This document shows positions 18,611-28,200 of a stretch of 64,000 nucleotides of DNA, piece after piece (within the stretch, counting starts at the first letter, position 1; each line of letters begins with the position of its first letter). The notes beneath the pieces were generated by a model that was not told the DNA's origin, made no database searches, and was given only the letters and a program-made list of their open reading frames with translations. The stretch is from Mobilicoccus massiliensis (GTDB lineage: Bacteria; Actinomycetota; Actinomycetes; Actinomycetales; Dermatophilaceae). The stretch covers positions 528,323 to 592,322 of the forward strand of contig NZ_LN651331.1 of the NCBI RefSeq assembly GCF_000826525.2, written 5' to 3'. Position numbers and translations under genes: made by a program.

Positions 18611-18619
18611 AGTCAGCGG

Positions 18620-20155
18620 ATGACGCTTCGACAACAGATCATGCGCCGCAAGCCTCTGGCAGCGGCAGACGAGGGTTCCGACGAGGCCGGCCATCTCAAA
18701 CGGTCCATCGGCACCTTCCAGCTCACGATGTTCGGTGTGGGCGCCACCGTCGGCACCGGAATCTTCTTCGTGTTGCAGGAGGCCGTGCCCCACGCCGGCC
18801 CGGCCGTGCTCATCTCGTTCCTCATCGCCGGCATCGCGGCGGGCCTGTCGGTGCTGTGCTACGCCGAACTCGCGGCCGCCATCCCGGTCAGCGGGTCGAC
18901 GTACTCCTACGCCTACCACACGCTCGGCGAGGGCATGGCCATGGTCATCGCGGCGTGCGTGCTGCTCGAGTACGGCGTGTCGACGTCGGCCGTGGCCGTC
19001 GGGTGGAGCGGGTACTTCAACGAGCTGACCCACGGTCTGTTCGGCTGGCAGCTTCCGCAGAGCTTGTCGTACGCCCCCATCCCCTTCTACGAGCCGGACG
19101 GATCGATCGCCGATCCCACGGGCATCGTCAACCTGCCGGCGGTTGTCCTCGTGTTCCTCTGCATGTTCCTGCTGCTGCGTGGCGCGACGGAGTCGGCGAC
19201 GGTGAACACGATCATGGTGCTCATCAAGCTCTCGGTGCTCATCATGTTCGCGGTCATCGCGTTCACCGCGTTCCAGGCCGACCGTTTCGACAACTTCTGG
19301 TCGGCGGGTGCGGGTGGGATCAGTACCGCCGCCGCGACGATCTTCTTCTCGTTCATCGGTCTGGATGCGGTCGCGACGGCCGGTGAGGAGGTCAGGGATC
19401 CACAGCGGGCGTTGCCGCGGGCGCTCATGGCCGCGCTCTTCGTCGTCATCGGCGTCTACCTGCTCGTCGCGGCCGCCGGCGTCGGTTCCCAGCCGCTGCA
19501 GGAGTTCTCGAGTCCCGACCAGCAAAGTGCCGGCCTCGCGGTCATCCTCCGCAACGTCACGGGCTCGGAGATCCCGGCGATCATCCTGGCGGCCGGCGCC
19601 GTCATCTCGGTGTTCTCGGTCACCCTCGTCACGCTCTACGGCCAGACCCGCATCCTCTTCGCGATGGGTCGTGACGGCATGGTCTCCCCCAGGTTCGCGC
19701 ACGTGAACCCGCGCACGATGACGCCGAACTACAACACCGTGGTCGTCTCGATCGTCATCGCGATCATCGCGGGCATCGTGCCTGCGGGGTATCTGTGGGA
19801 CACGGTCTCGATCGGCACGCTCGTCGCGTTCACCGTGGTCGCGGTCGCCGTCGTCGTGTTGCGACGCACGCAGCGTGACCTCTACCGGCCGTTCCGGGTG
19901 CCGGGATACCCCGTCACCCCGGTCCTCGCCGTCGTCGCGTGCGTCTACGTGCTCTGGGGCCTGCCGTGGCACACGTGGGCCGCGTTCTTCGTCTGGCTCG
20001 CGATCGTGCTGGCCTTCTACTACGTCTACGGCCGCAAGCACGCCGCATTGGCCCGGCTGCGGCACGTCCCCGAGGATGTTCTCGAGCCGGGCGCCGGCGT
20101 GCACGCGTCCGAGGCCACCCGTACCCGCATCGACCCCGAGGAGGATCCCCGATGA
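18620..20155 (+). CDS. APC superfamily amino-acid permease (cationic amino-acid transporter type)
   Basis: Integral membrane transporter of 511 residues with about twelve helices. The family signature is GVGATVGTGIFFVLQE in the first helix, followed by ISFLIAGIAAGLSVLCYAEL and PVSGSTYSYAYHTLGE, and FFSFIGLDAVATAGEEVRDPQRALP in the sixth, as in bacterial YfnA/CAT-type permeases. The ATG at 18620 has GGAAGTGAG upstream; a GTG at 18608 is possible but poorly placed. The last four bases overlap the start of a universal stress protein (ATGA), indicating translational coupling. Comparable permease-USP pairs are known where the USP regulates the transporter. The substrate is unknown; amino acid is likely. 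Confidence 0.88.
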   Translation: MTLRQQIMRRKPLAAADEGSDEAGHLKRSIGTFQLTMFGVGATVGTGIFFVLQEAVPHAGPAVLISFLIAGIAAGLSVLCYAELAAAIPVSGSTYSYAYHTLGEGMAMVIAACVLLEYGVSTSAVAVGWSGYFNELTHGLFGWQLPQSLSYAPIPFYEPDGSIADPTGIVNLPAVVLVFLCMFLLLRGATESATVNTIMVLIKLSVLIMFAVIAFTAFQADRFDNFWSAGAGGISTAAATIFFSFIGLDAVATAGEEVRDPQRALPRALMAALFVVIGVYLLVAAAGVGSQPLQEFSSPDQQSAGLAVILRNVTGSEIPAIILAAGAVISVFSVTLVTLYGQTRILFAMGRDGMVSPRFAHVNPRTMTPNYNTVVVSIVIAIIAGIVPAGYLWDTVSIGTLVAFTVVAVAVVVLRRTQRDLYRPFRVPGYPVTPVLAVVACVYVLWGLPWHTWAAFFVWLAIVLAFYYVYGRKHAALARLRHVPEDVLEPGAGVHASEATRTRIDPEEDPR

Positions 20156-21024
20156 CGTCGACCTACGTCGTGGGCTGGACCCCGTTCCACCGTGACGCCG
20201 GATCCATCGAGCTGGCCTGCCGCTTCGCGCGATCCACGGGAGCCCGGCTGCACGTCGTCTCGGTGTTGCCGAGCGGGTGGGGTGGCATCGCGCGCCGCGA
20301 TCCCCAGTCCGCCGAGGCCGAGGCCGAGCGGGCCCTGCACGAGGCTCGCAGCGTCATGGACGCCGCCGGCGTCGAGGGCGAGACCGTCGCCACGACCGGC
20401 CGGTCCGTTCCGCAGACCCTGCTCGACGCCGTCCGTGAGACCGAGGCCCGCTGCCTCGTCCTCGGTTCGGGCACGGAGGCGGGCATCGGTCACATCGACG
20501 TCTCGTCGAAGGCCGGCCGGTTGCTGCACTCCAGCCCGGTCGCCGTCGCCGTCGCCCCGCGCGGCTATCGCGGCAAGGACGGCAAGCTCTCACGCGTCAC
20601 GTGTGCCTACCGAGACCACGAGTCCTCCGAGCCGGCACTGAACCGTGCGGCGATCCTCGCCGAGGCGGCCGACGTTCCCCTGCGGGTCGTCACGTTCGGC
20701 GTCGAGCCTCGCCGCATGGTGCCCACGGAGGTCAGCGGTGACGCCGAGATGGTCCTGGAGCAGTGGCGCACCCAGGCCGCCGCCGCCCTCGACCGCGCGA
20801 TCGCCTCCCTGCCCGACGACCAGCAGCACACCGGTGACATCTTCATCGGCCGCACGTGGGACGAGGCGCTGAACGAGGCGGATTGGGAGGACGGTGACGT
20901 CCTCATCGTCGGGTCGTCCTCGACGAGCCAGATCGCCCAGGTGTTCCTCGGTTCCAGTGCGACCAAGATCGTGCGCCAGTCCCCGGTGCCGGTCGTCGTC
21001 GTGCCCAGCCGAACCGCCGATTGA
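20152..21024 (+). CDS. Tandem-domain universal stress protein
   Basis: A 290-residue cytosolic protein of two UspA domains (about 1-140 and 145-290). Each ends in the nucleotide-binding G-x2-G-x9-G(S/T) region: VLGSGTEAGIGHIDVSSKAGRL in the first and VGSSSTSQIAQVFLGSSATK in the second. ATP binding is therefore possible in both. Its ATG lies inside the last codons of the permease gene (4-bp overlap), so the two are made together. It may tune the permease in response to energy state, which is inference from arrangement. A 12-bp hairpin 40 bp downstream ends the operon. Confidence 0.85.
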   Translation: MTSTYVVGWTPFHRDAGSIELACRFARSTGARLHVVSVLPSGWGGIARRDPQSAEAEAERALHEARSVMDAAGVEGETVATTGRSVPQTLLDAVRETEARCLVLGSGTEAGIGHIDVSSKAGRLLHSSPVAVAVAPRGYRGKDGKLSRVTCAYRDHESSEPALNRAAILAEAADVPLRVVTFGVEPRRMVPTEVSGDAEMVLEQWRTQAAAALDRAIASLPDDQQHTGDIFIGRTWDEALNEADWEDGDVLIVGSSSTSQIAQVFLGSSATKIVRQSPVPVVVVPSRTAD

Positions 21025-21337
21025 TCCCTCAGGTTGCGTATCGAACGCGGCCCGAGGACACGACACGCCCTTCGGCTCGTTCCATCGAACGGACCGAAGG
21101 GCGTGCCGCTCACTACCCCGAGTTCGGCGCCTTCAGGAAGCCGTGCGCCGGCGACAGCATTACAGGTGAGCGGGGCTTCTCGAACGGACGAGGAGCACGA
21201 CCCGGCGCGGGCCGGAGCCAGTTGTCCTGTGGTCGCGGCGGATCAGCCATGTCGACATCCCCGTGGCCGTCTCAGCTTTCGGGCACGCCGTCCGGTGCGG
21301 GGCCTGGGGGCTCGTGGCGGCGGGAGCCGGGACCGGC
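21025..21337. other. 313-bp convergent gap, terminator only
   Basis: Apart from the hairpin at 21064-21105, I see no gene, repeat or motif here. It separates the rightward permease/USP operon from the leftward HTH gene. Confidence 0.5.
21064..21105. terminator. 12-bp perfect hairpin after the USP gene
   Basis: CACGCCCTTCGG (21064-21075) pairs with CCGAAGGGCGTG (21094-21105) around an 18-nt loop. It lies between convergent genes and may serve both. Confidence 0.7.
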
Positions 21338-21766
21338 CTACGCGGGTGCCGCCGGGTCGGCCAGAGCAGCGTCGACCCGCTCTCGTAGGTCGGCCGGCAG
21401 GTCGTCCACGGCCCGCGTGGCGGTGCGCAGCGCGGCCCGGGCGGCGGTGACCGTGGCCTGGGCGGAGACGGCGGCGCGTTCGGCCTCCTCGCAACGCGTG
21501 AGATGACCGCGCACCGCAAGGTGTTCGGGACGCGTCTCCGACAGGCCGGCGAGTTCGAGGAGGTCGACCTGCAGCACCGAGGACAGATCGCAGGCCTCGG
21601 TGAGCCGCACCGGCCGCAATCCCTTCTCGGTCTTGACGACGGTCTGCTGGTGCCACGGATGCCCGAGTGCCGCCATCTCCTCGGCGAGCCGGGCCTGAGT
21701 CATGCCCAGGTGCTCCCGCAGCCTCTGCATTCCCGCGCCGATCCGCGCGTCCGTCGTCGCCGTCAT
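21338..21766 (-). CDS. XRE-type helix-turn-helix protein
   Basis: Small 142-residue DNA-binding protein. The N-terminal half contains a Cro/C1-type helix-turn-helix: IGAGMQRLREHLGMTQARLAEEMAALGHPWHQQTVVKTEKGLR is the classical helix 1-3 pattern (residues about 10-53). The C-terminal half is a predicted Ala/Arg/Glu-rich helix (about 85-135). The ATG at 21766 is used; the frame is open further upstream but without similarity. It lies 119 bp downstream of the DevS-like kinase on the same strand and could be part of that transcript. The target is unknown. Confidence 0.7.
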   Translation of the reverse strand: MTATTDARIGAGMQRLREHLGMTQARLAEEMAALGHPWHQQTVVKTEKGLRPVRLTEACDLSSVLQVDLLELAGLSETRPEHLAVRGHLTRCEEAERAAVSAQATVTAARAALRTATRAVDDLPADLRERVDAALADPAAPA

Positions 21767-21885
21767 GGCGTCGACCCTACTGCGCGCCACGGACGACCCG
21801 AGGCACTCGTCGTCTCCTGCCCTACCGACGCCGTGACCTGCGCCTCTTCGTGAAGTGGCCGGAAACGGCGGCTGTCTCGGCGCGG

Positions 21886-23727
21886 TCAGGCGTCCAGGGC
21901 GTGACCGTCGTGGGGCCTCTTCGGCCCGCTCACGTCCTGTTCGTCGTCGTGGGTCTCCTCGTGCATGCGGTCGAGCGCTGCGGCTTCGAGCGTCTCGCCC
22001 GCGAGCGGTACCGACCATCGCAGCAACGTGCCGGAGGGCTGGGTGGACGTGGCCTCGAACGTGCCTCCGTGGCGGGTGGCGCGGCCGGCGAGGTTGGCCA
22101 GGCCGCTGCGATCGGCGTCCTGGCGAAGGCCCACGCCGTTGTCGACGACGGTGACGACGAGGTCGTCGCCCGTGTTGCTCACCCGCACCCGGGCATCGGT
22201 GGCACGGGCGTGCCGGGCGACGTTGGCGAGGGCCTCGCGCACCACGGCGACGACGTCGGGGACGAGGGTCTCGGGGATGTCGGAGAGGCGGCCCTCGAAC
22301 GAGACGTCCGGAACGAATCCGAAGGCCACCGTGGCCTTCTCGACGACCGACTCGAGCTCCGGCCCGAGCCCGCCCTGCGGAAAACCATGGTGCAGTTCAA
22401 AGATCGCCGAGCGGATGTCCTTGACGGCGAGATCGAGTTCGTCGACGACGAACTCGATGCGTTCGGCGACCTTGCCCTCGGCGATGCGGCCCACGGCCTG
22501 CAGAGTGAGACCGGCGGCGAAGAGTCGTTGGATGACGTGGTCGTGCATGTCGCGCGCGATGCGGTCGCGGTCCTCGAGCAACACGGCGCGCGAACGGTGC
22601 CGCTGAGCGCGCGCGGCCTCGATGGCGAGGCCCATGCTGTCGGCGAAGCCACCGAGCAGGTCCATCGTCTCCACAACCCCCGCGGGCGCATCGGCCCCCC
22701 AGCTCAGCACGACGAGCCCGACCTCCACCTCACCGACGGCCATGGGCACGACCACGGTCGTCGCGGGGCGCGGCAGTCCTGCCGGAACCCGGAGTTGGTT
22801 GGACAGCTCGCCGCCGCCGATGTCACCGGGCTCGAACCGCAGCTGCACCGGGGTGCGGCTCGCCATGAGCATCCGCCACCGGTGGTCGTCGAGCACTCGC
22901 CCGCGCACGTCGAGCCCCTTGCCGTCGGTGTCGACGGCCTGCACCACGAGGCCGCCCTCGGTGTCGGGAACGAGCAACGCGCACATCTCGGCCTCGCCGA
23001 GCTCGCGGGCCTGTTTGACCATGCGGGCCAACGCCGAACGCTCGTTGCGACCTTCGAGGAGGGTCTGGGTGAGCTCCCCCACGGCCTTGGACCACTCCTC
23101 GGCCCGCCGCGCGCGCCGGTACAGCTGAGCGTTGTCGACCGCGATGCCCGCCGCCGCTGCCAGTGCGACGAGCACCGACTCGTCGTCCTCGGTGAAGGTC
23201 TGCCCGTCGGCCTTCTCGGTGAGGTAGAGGTTGCCGAACACCGCGTCGTGCACACGGATCGGGGCGCCGATGAACGTGCGCATCGGGGGGTGTCCGGGCG
23301 GAAAGCCCACGGCCTGCGGGTGGCTCCCCATGTCGTCGACGCGCTGGGGCACGGGATCCTCCAGCAGGAGGCCCAGCAGCCCCTCACCGTGGGGCAAGGT
23401 GCCGATGCGCTCGGCCTCCCCCGGTTCGAGCCCGTGGTGCACGAACTCGATGAGCTGTCCCCCGGCCGGGTCGATGACACCGATGGCCCCGTAGCGCGCC
23501 TCGAGCAGGGTGCAGGCCGACTCGATGACCTGGGTGAGCACCACCGACAAGTCGAGTTCGCTGCTCATCGCGACGACCGCGTCGAGAAGCGCGGCCAGGC
23601 GGGTCTGGGAGCGGCTCGCGCCCTGGGTGCGCTGCCGGATCTCGTCGAACAGATCCTCGAGGTCCAGGCTCGACGGCCGGGTGAAGCCCCGCAGCGGGGG
23701 GCCCGGGGTCGCGTCGGGGTCGCTCAT
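21886..23727 (-). CDS. devS: DevS/DosS-like GAF-GAF sensor histidine kinase
   Basis: A 613-residue soluble sensor kinase. A first GAF domain (about 50-195) contains VGFPPGHPPMRTFIGAPIRV, which aligns with the heme-ligand region of mycobacterial DosS; its His146 corresponds to DosS His149. A second GAF domain (about 215-365) follows. The HisKA_3 dimerisation motif DRIARDMHDHVIQRLF has the phospho-acceptor near His395. The C-terminal HATPase has REALANVARHA, DNGVGL and SGLANLAGRA. The likely role is sensing oxygen, NO, CO or redox state and phosphorylating the NarL-type regulator at 24392-25057. The gene lies in a leftward cluster devR, USP, devS with about 60-bp gaps. The start ATG at 23727 gives MSDPDATPGPP. 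Confidence 0.88.
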   Translation of the reverse strand: MSDPDATPGPPLRGFTRPSSLDLEDLFDEIRQRTQGASRSQTRLAALLDAVVAMSSELDLSVVLTQVIESACTLLEARYGAIGVIDPAGGQLIEFVHHGLEPGEAERIGTLPHGEGLLGLLLEDPVPQRVDDMGSHPQAVGFPPGHPPMRTFIGAPIRVHDAVFGNLYLTEKADGQTFTEDDESVLVALAAAAGIAVDNAQLYRRARRAEEWSKAVGELTQTLLEGRNERSALARMVKQARELGEAEMCALLVPDTEGGLVVQAVDTDGKGLDVRGRVLDDHRWRMLMASRTPVQLRFEPGDIGGGELSNQLRVPAGLPRPATTVVVPMAVGEVEVGLVVLSWGADAPAGVVETMDLLGGFADSMGLAIEAARAQRHRSRAVLLEDRDRIARDMHDHVIQRLFAAGLTLQAVGRIAEGKVAERIEFVVDELDLAVKDIRSAIFELHHGFPQGGLGPELESVVEKATVAFGFVPDVSFEGRLSDIPETLVPDVVAVVREALANVARHARATDARVRVSNTGDDLVVTVVDNGVGLRQDADRSGLANLAGRATRHGGTFEATSTQPSGTLLRWSVPLAGETLEAAALDRMHEETHDDEQDVSGPKRPHDGHALDA

Positions 23728-23789
23728 GCTCCCGATGGTACGAGGGCCGTTCGACGCGGCGATCGGGGACGCTCGACCCGCCGCCGCAC

Positions 23790-24329
23790 TCAGGCGTCCT
23801 GTCGCGCGCGGCGACCGCGTCCCGGGGTGCCGACCGTGCCCCCGGCGGTCGCGCCGGACTGTGCAGGCTCGGCCCGCTCGGAAGCCGACGTCGACTCCTC
23901 GGGTGCCGACGCCGTCGGGCGCGCCGTGCGCACGTCGCACGCGGCGTGTTCGAGGCAGTACATCGCGAGGGCAGACATCTCCTCGGGGTCGTCGCTGCCG
24001 ATGACGAGCACGCCGGCGCTGCGGCTGCGTTCGACGAGCACCGGGCCGGGCTCCCCGACGGCGATCTCGAACGAGACCGGAACCCGCGAGGACTCGCGCA
24101 GCGCCTTGAGGGCGGCCGCGAACGTGTTCGCGCCGGCCGCGTCGCGTTCGGACGCCGTGGAGCCGGGCTCGATGACCTGGACGAACCGGACCCGCGCCCC
24201 GCGTGCCGCGGCCTCACGGACGGCAGCGCGTGCGACCCGTCCCGCCGACGGGCCCGGGACGAGTCCGGCCACGACATCGAGAACGGGTGCGGACGCCCGG
24301 TCGGCGTGTTCCCAGCGGCCACGAGTCAT
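23790..24329 (-). CDS. Universal stress-like protein between devR and devS
   Basis: A 179-residue protein resembling a single UspA domain: VARAAVREAAARGARVRFVQVIEPG, RVPVSFEIAVGEPGPVLVER, VLVIGSDDPEEMSALAMYCLEHAACDV. The full G-x2-G-x9-G ATP motif is not intact, so it may not bind nucleotide. The last about 45 residues are a low-complexity Ser/Glu/Gly/Arg tail. It lies 62 bp from both neighbours on the same strand, and mycobacterial dosRS also travels with a USP gene (Rv3134c). A role in the same hypoxia/dormancy response is inferred from context. Confidence 0.65.
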   Translation of the reverse strand: MTRGRWEHADRASAPVLDVVAGLVPGPSAGRVARAAVREAAARGARVRFVQVIEPGSTASERDAAGANTFAAALKALRESSRVPVSFEIAVGEPGPVLVERSRSAGVLVIGSDDPEEMSALAMYCLEHAACDVRTARPTASAPEESTSASERAEPAQSGATAGGTVGTPGRGRRARQDA

Positions 24330-24391
24330 GCCGACAGAGTCCGACGAAACCGCAGCTGAGGCCAAGGGTCCAAGGTCCTGCGGCACCCCGG

Positions 24392-25057
24392 TCACCGCTC
24401 GGATCGGCCCGGTCGCTCGGCGAGTTCGTCGGCGTGCGTGGCGGCGAAGACGGCGGCCTGGGTGCGTCGTTCCATGCCCAGTTTGGCGAGCACGGCGGTG
24501 ATGTAGTTCTTCACGGTCTTCTCGGCGAGGAAGAGTTCCGCGCCGATCTGCCGGTTGGTGAGGCCCTTGGCGACGTGCAGCAGGATGCGGCGTTCCTGCG
24601 GGGTGAGGCTGCGCAACCGGGGGTCGCCCGGCTCGGCGGCGGCGAGCTTGTCCTGGATCGAGCGCACGTCGTCCTCGGCGAGCAACCGCTCCCCCGCGGC
24701 CACGCGGCGCACGGCGTCGACGAAGTCGGCCCCGCGGATGTCCTTGAGCAGATAACCGGAGGCGCCGGCGAGCACGGCGGCGGTGAGCGCCCGCTCGTCG
24801 TCGAACGACGTGAGGATGAGTCCGGCGATGTTCTCGTCGAGCGACCGCACCGTGCGACACACCTCGATCCCCGAACCATCGGGCAGCCGTGCGTCGAGGA
24901 CGGCGACGTCGGGGCGCAGGGCGGGGATGCGGCGGGCGGCCTCCTCGGCGGACCCGGATTCGCCCACGACCTGCAGATCGTCCTCGAGCTCCAGCAGTTC
25001 GCGCAGGCCTCGCCGCACGATCTCGTGGTCGTCGAGCAGGTACACCGTGATCGACAT
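24392..25057 (-). CDS. devR: NarL/DevR-type response regulator
   Basis: A 221-residue two-component regulator. The receiver domain (about 1-120) has the acidic pair in LLDDHEIV, the phosphorylated aspartate at about Asp55 in VAVLDARLPDGSG, the switch Thr in LTSFDDE and Lys in GYLLKDIRGAD. The LuxR-type DNA-binding domain (about 150-210) reads LTPQERRILLHVAKGLTNRQ followed by IGAELFLAEKTVKNYITAVL, typical of DevR. GAGGTGA precedes the ATG at 25057. It is the first gene of the leftward cluster and is presumably phosphorylated by the DevS-like kinase. I saw no clear DosR-box palindrome in the window. Confidence 0.87.
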   Translation of the reverse strand: MSITVYLLDDHEIVRRGLRELLELEDDLQVVGESGSAEEAARRIPALRPDVAVLDARLPDGSGIEVCRTVRSLDENIAGLILTSFDDERALTAAVLAGASGYLLKDIRGADFVDAVRRVAAGERLLAEDDVRSIQDKLAAAEPGDPRLRSLTPQERRILLHVAKGLTNRQIGAELFLAEKTVKNYITAVLAKLGMERRTQAAVFAATHADELAERPGRSER

Positions 25058-25108
25058 CGTCACCTCGTCTTCGGCCCTGGAGGGCGGATCGGACACACTC
25101 GGTCGTCC

Positions 25109-25114
25109 ATTATC
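25109..25114 (-). promoter_or_regulatory. Candidate -10 box for the devR cluster
   Basis: On the minus strand this reads GATAAT, an unusually A/T-rich hexamer for this DNA, about 50 nt before the devR start. The -35 is not recognisable. Confidence 0.3.
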
Positions 25115-25244
25115 GACATACCGCGTTCCTCGCGCGGACCACTCCTGCTGTCGGCGCCGATTCCGCTGTGGGCCGCGCGCGTCGACGGTCAGGGACAAAC
25201 CGGGCGAATCCGGGGACGTCGGGCAGAACGAGGGTGTGGGGCGG

Positions 25245-28200
25245 TCAGGGCCGACCGCGCAGGTCGTCCCCGACCGGGTGACCCCGCCGGCGTTCGGGCT
25301 CCTCGGCGCGACCGTAGAAGAGGCGATCGGTCACCGCCCGGGCTCGGCGTGCCGCGCGCAGGTAGCGCTCGGTGAGGTCGACACCACTGCCGGGTGGCCC
25401 CCCGAGGATGCGGTGCATCGCCTCCGCGTCGCGCATGCTGACCGGCAGGGAGTCGCCGACGCGGGCGCGCCACAGCACAGCGGCGTTGCGGATCTCCGAG
25501 GCGAGTCGCCACGCCTGTTCCAACGCGTCGGCGTCGCCCGGGTCGATAAGCGAGGCATCCTTCGCCGCCGTCAGCGCACCCAGCGTGGACGTGGTGCGCA
25601 GCGCGGGCACCGCGTGGGCGTGACGCATCTGCACGAGCTGGGTCGTCCATTCGACGTCCGAGAGCCCGCCACGGCCGAGCTTGACGTGCCGCTTCGGATC
25701 GGCGCCACGAGGAAGGCGTTCGGCCTCCATGCGCGCCTTGAGACGCCGGATCTCGCGCACCGCGGTCTCGTCGAGCACACCCGGGGCATAGCGCACCTCG
25801 TCGGCCATGCGCGCGAACTCCGCACCGAGCGCGGCGTCCCCCGCGACCGGGCGTGCGCGCAGCAGCGCCTGGTGCTCCCAGGCCTGCGACCACCGCGCGT
25901 AGTACGTGCGATATCCCTCGAGCGTTCGGGTGAGCGGGCCGTTCTTGCCCTCGGGCCGCAGGTCGACGTCGATCTCCAGGGCGGGGTCGGGCCTGTTCTG
26001 GCGGGTCGAGCGACGCAGCTCCTGCACGACCGCGGTGACGGCGGCTGCGACCTGCTGGGGATCGGCGCCCGGGTACGGGCGGTGGACGACCATGACGTCG
26101 GCGTCGGAGCCGTACCCGAGTTCGCGTCCGCCGAGCCGGCCCATGCCGATGAGCGCGATGTCGGCCTCGACGGGCTCGCCCCGCTCGGCGGCGACCTTGG
26201 CCGTCGCGAGGTCGAGGGCGACGTCGAGCAGCGCCTCGGTGATGTCGGTGAGCCCGGCTCCGACCTGCTCGAGCGTGAGTTCGCCGACGAGATCGGCGAG
26301 CGCGACGCGAAAGAGCTCGAGGCGGCGCACGACCCGGGCCGCCTGCACGGCCGTCCCGGGGTCGTCCTTGCGGGCCGCGGCGCTGCGCATGGTGCGGGCG
26401 ATCGCCTCCGCGTCACGCGGCCGCAGGCCGGAGTCCTCGCCGAGCATCCTGACCGATTCCGGTGCGCGCTCGAGCAGTTCGGCCGCGTACCGGCTGCGGG
26501 CGAGGACGTGGGCGAGACGTTCGGCGGCCCGGCCCTCGTCGCGCAGCATCCGCAGGTACCACGGGGACCGCCCCAGCGATTCGCTCACCTGCCGGAACGC
26601 GAGCAGTCCCGCGTCGGGGTCGGCCTCGTCGGCGAACCAGCCGAGCATGACCGGCAGCAGGGTGCGTTGGATGGCGGCCGTGCGCGAGGGCCCCGCCGTG
26701 AGGGCCTCGAGGTGGCGCAAGGCCCCGGCCGGGTCGCGGTACCCGAGTGCGGCGAGCCGGTCGCGCGCCGCGTCGGGGCTGAGCCTGGCCTCGTCGGAGG
26801 AGAGGCGGGCCACCGCCGCGAGCAGGGGACGGTAGAACAGGGACTCGTGAAGGCGGCGCACCTCGCGGGATTCCTCGGCCCACCGATCGGCGACGGCCGT
26901 CTCGGGATCGGCGCGCAGCCCGAGGGAGCGCCCGATGCGGCGCAGCTCGGCACCGGCGGTGGGCATGAGGTGCGTCCGGCGCATCTTGTAGACCTGGATG
27001 CGGTGTTCGAGGCTGCGCAGCAGGCGGTAGGCCTGGTCGAGTCGGGCCGCATCCCGCCGGGCGACGTAACCACCGGCGGCGAGCTGCTCGAGTGCCTCCA
27101 GCGTGCGCGGGGAACGCACCGAAGGGTCGGTTCGTCCGTGCACGAGCTGCAGGAGTTGGGCGCTGAACTCGATGTCGCGCAGACCGCCGACGCCCAGCTT
27201 GATCTCGCGAGGCGCCTCGGCGCGCGGCAGTTGGGCCTCGACGCGCAGTCGCATCGCCTGCACGTCCTCGACGAAGTGGTCACGCGAGGCGACCTCCCAC
27301 ACCATCGGAGACACGGCGTCGAGGTAGGCCTGCCCGACCTCCGCGTCCCCCGCGACGACGCGCGCCTTGAGCAGCGCCTGGAACTCCCACGTCTTGGCCC
27401 AACGCGTGTAGTAGGCGAGATGGCTCGCGACCGTGCGCACGAGCGGGCCCTGCCGGCCCTCGGGTCGCAGCGCGGCGTCGACCTGCCAGAGCGTGCCCTC
27501 CGTGGTGTGCGCCGAACAGATCCTCATCAGCGCCGAGGCCAGCCGCGTCGCGGCGGCGATCGCCTCGGCCTCGGAGACCGCCTGCTCGTCGGCCTCCCCG
27601 TTCGTCCCGTGGGCGCCGCCCGGGGTGCCCGGCGGCTCGGCCACGAAGATCACGTCGACGTCGGAGACGTAGTTGAGTTCGCGCCCGCCGGTCTTGCCCA
27701 TGCCGATGACCGCGAGACGGCACCGGGTGGCGTCCTCGGGGTGCTCCTCGCGGGCCAGGTCGAGGGCGGCTTCGAGGGCCGCCGCGGCGAGGTCGGCCAG
27801 CGCCTCGGCGGTCGGTTCGAGCGTCGAGATCGGGTCGGGGGACGCGAGGTCGGCGGCCGCGATGCCGAGGAGTTGACGGCGGTAGGCGACGCGCAGCGCG
27901 TCCGGCCCCGACACGTCGCCACGGGCCCCCGGCGAGACCCGCCGGCACAGATCCGTGGCCCGGCCCACCGCGTCGAGGGGCTCGGGACGGGCGGCGTCGA
28001 TCCACTGATCGGGATGACGCACGAGGTGGTCGCCGAGCGCGCTGGAGGCACCGAGCACCGCGAGCAACCGGTCCCGATCCTCGCCGTGCCGGGACAGCGT
28101 CTCGCGCAGCTCCCCGGCCCGGGCGTCCGCCTGCCCATCGGCCGCCTCGAGGAGCCGGACCAGCGCGAGCAACGCGAGGTCGGGGTCCGCGGTCCACGCG

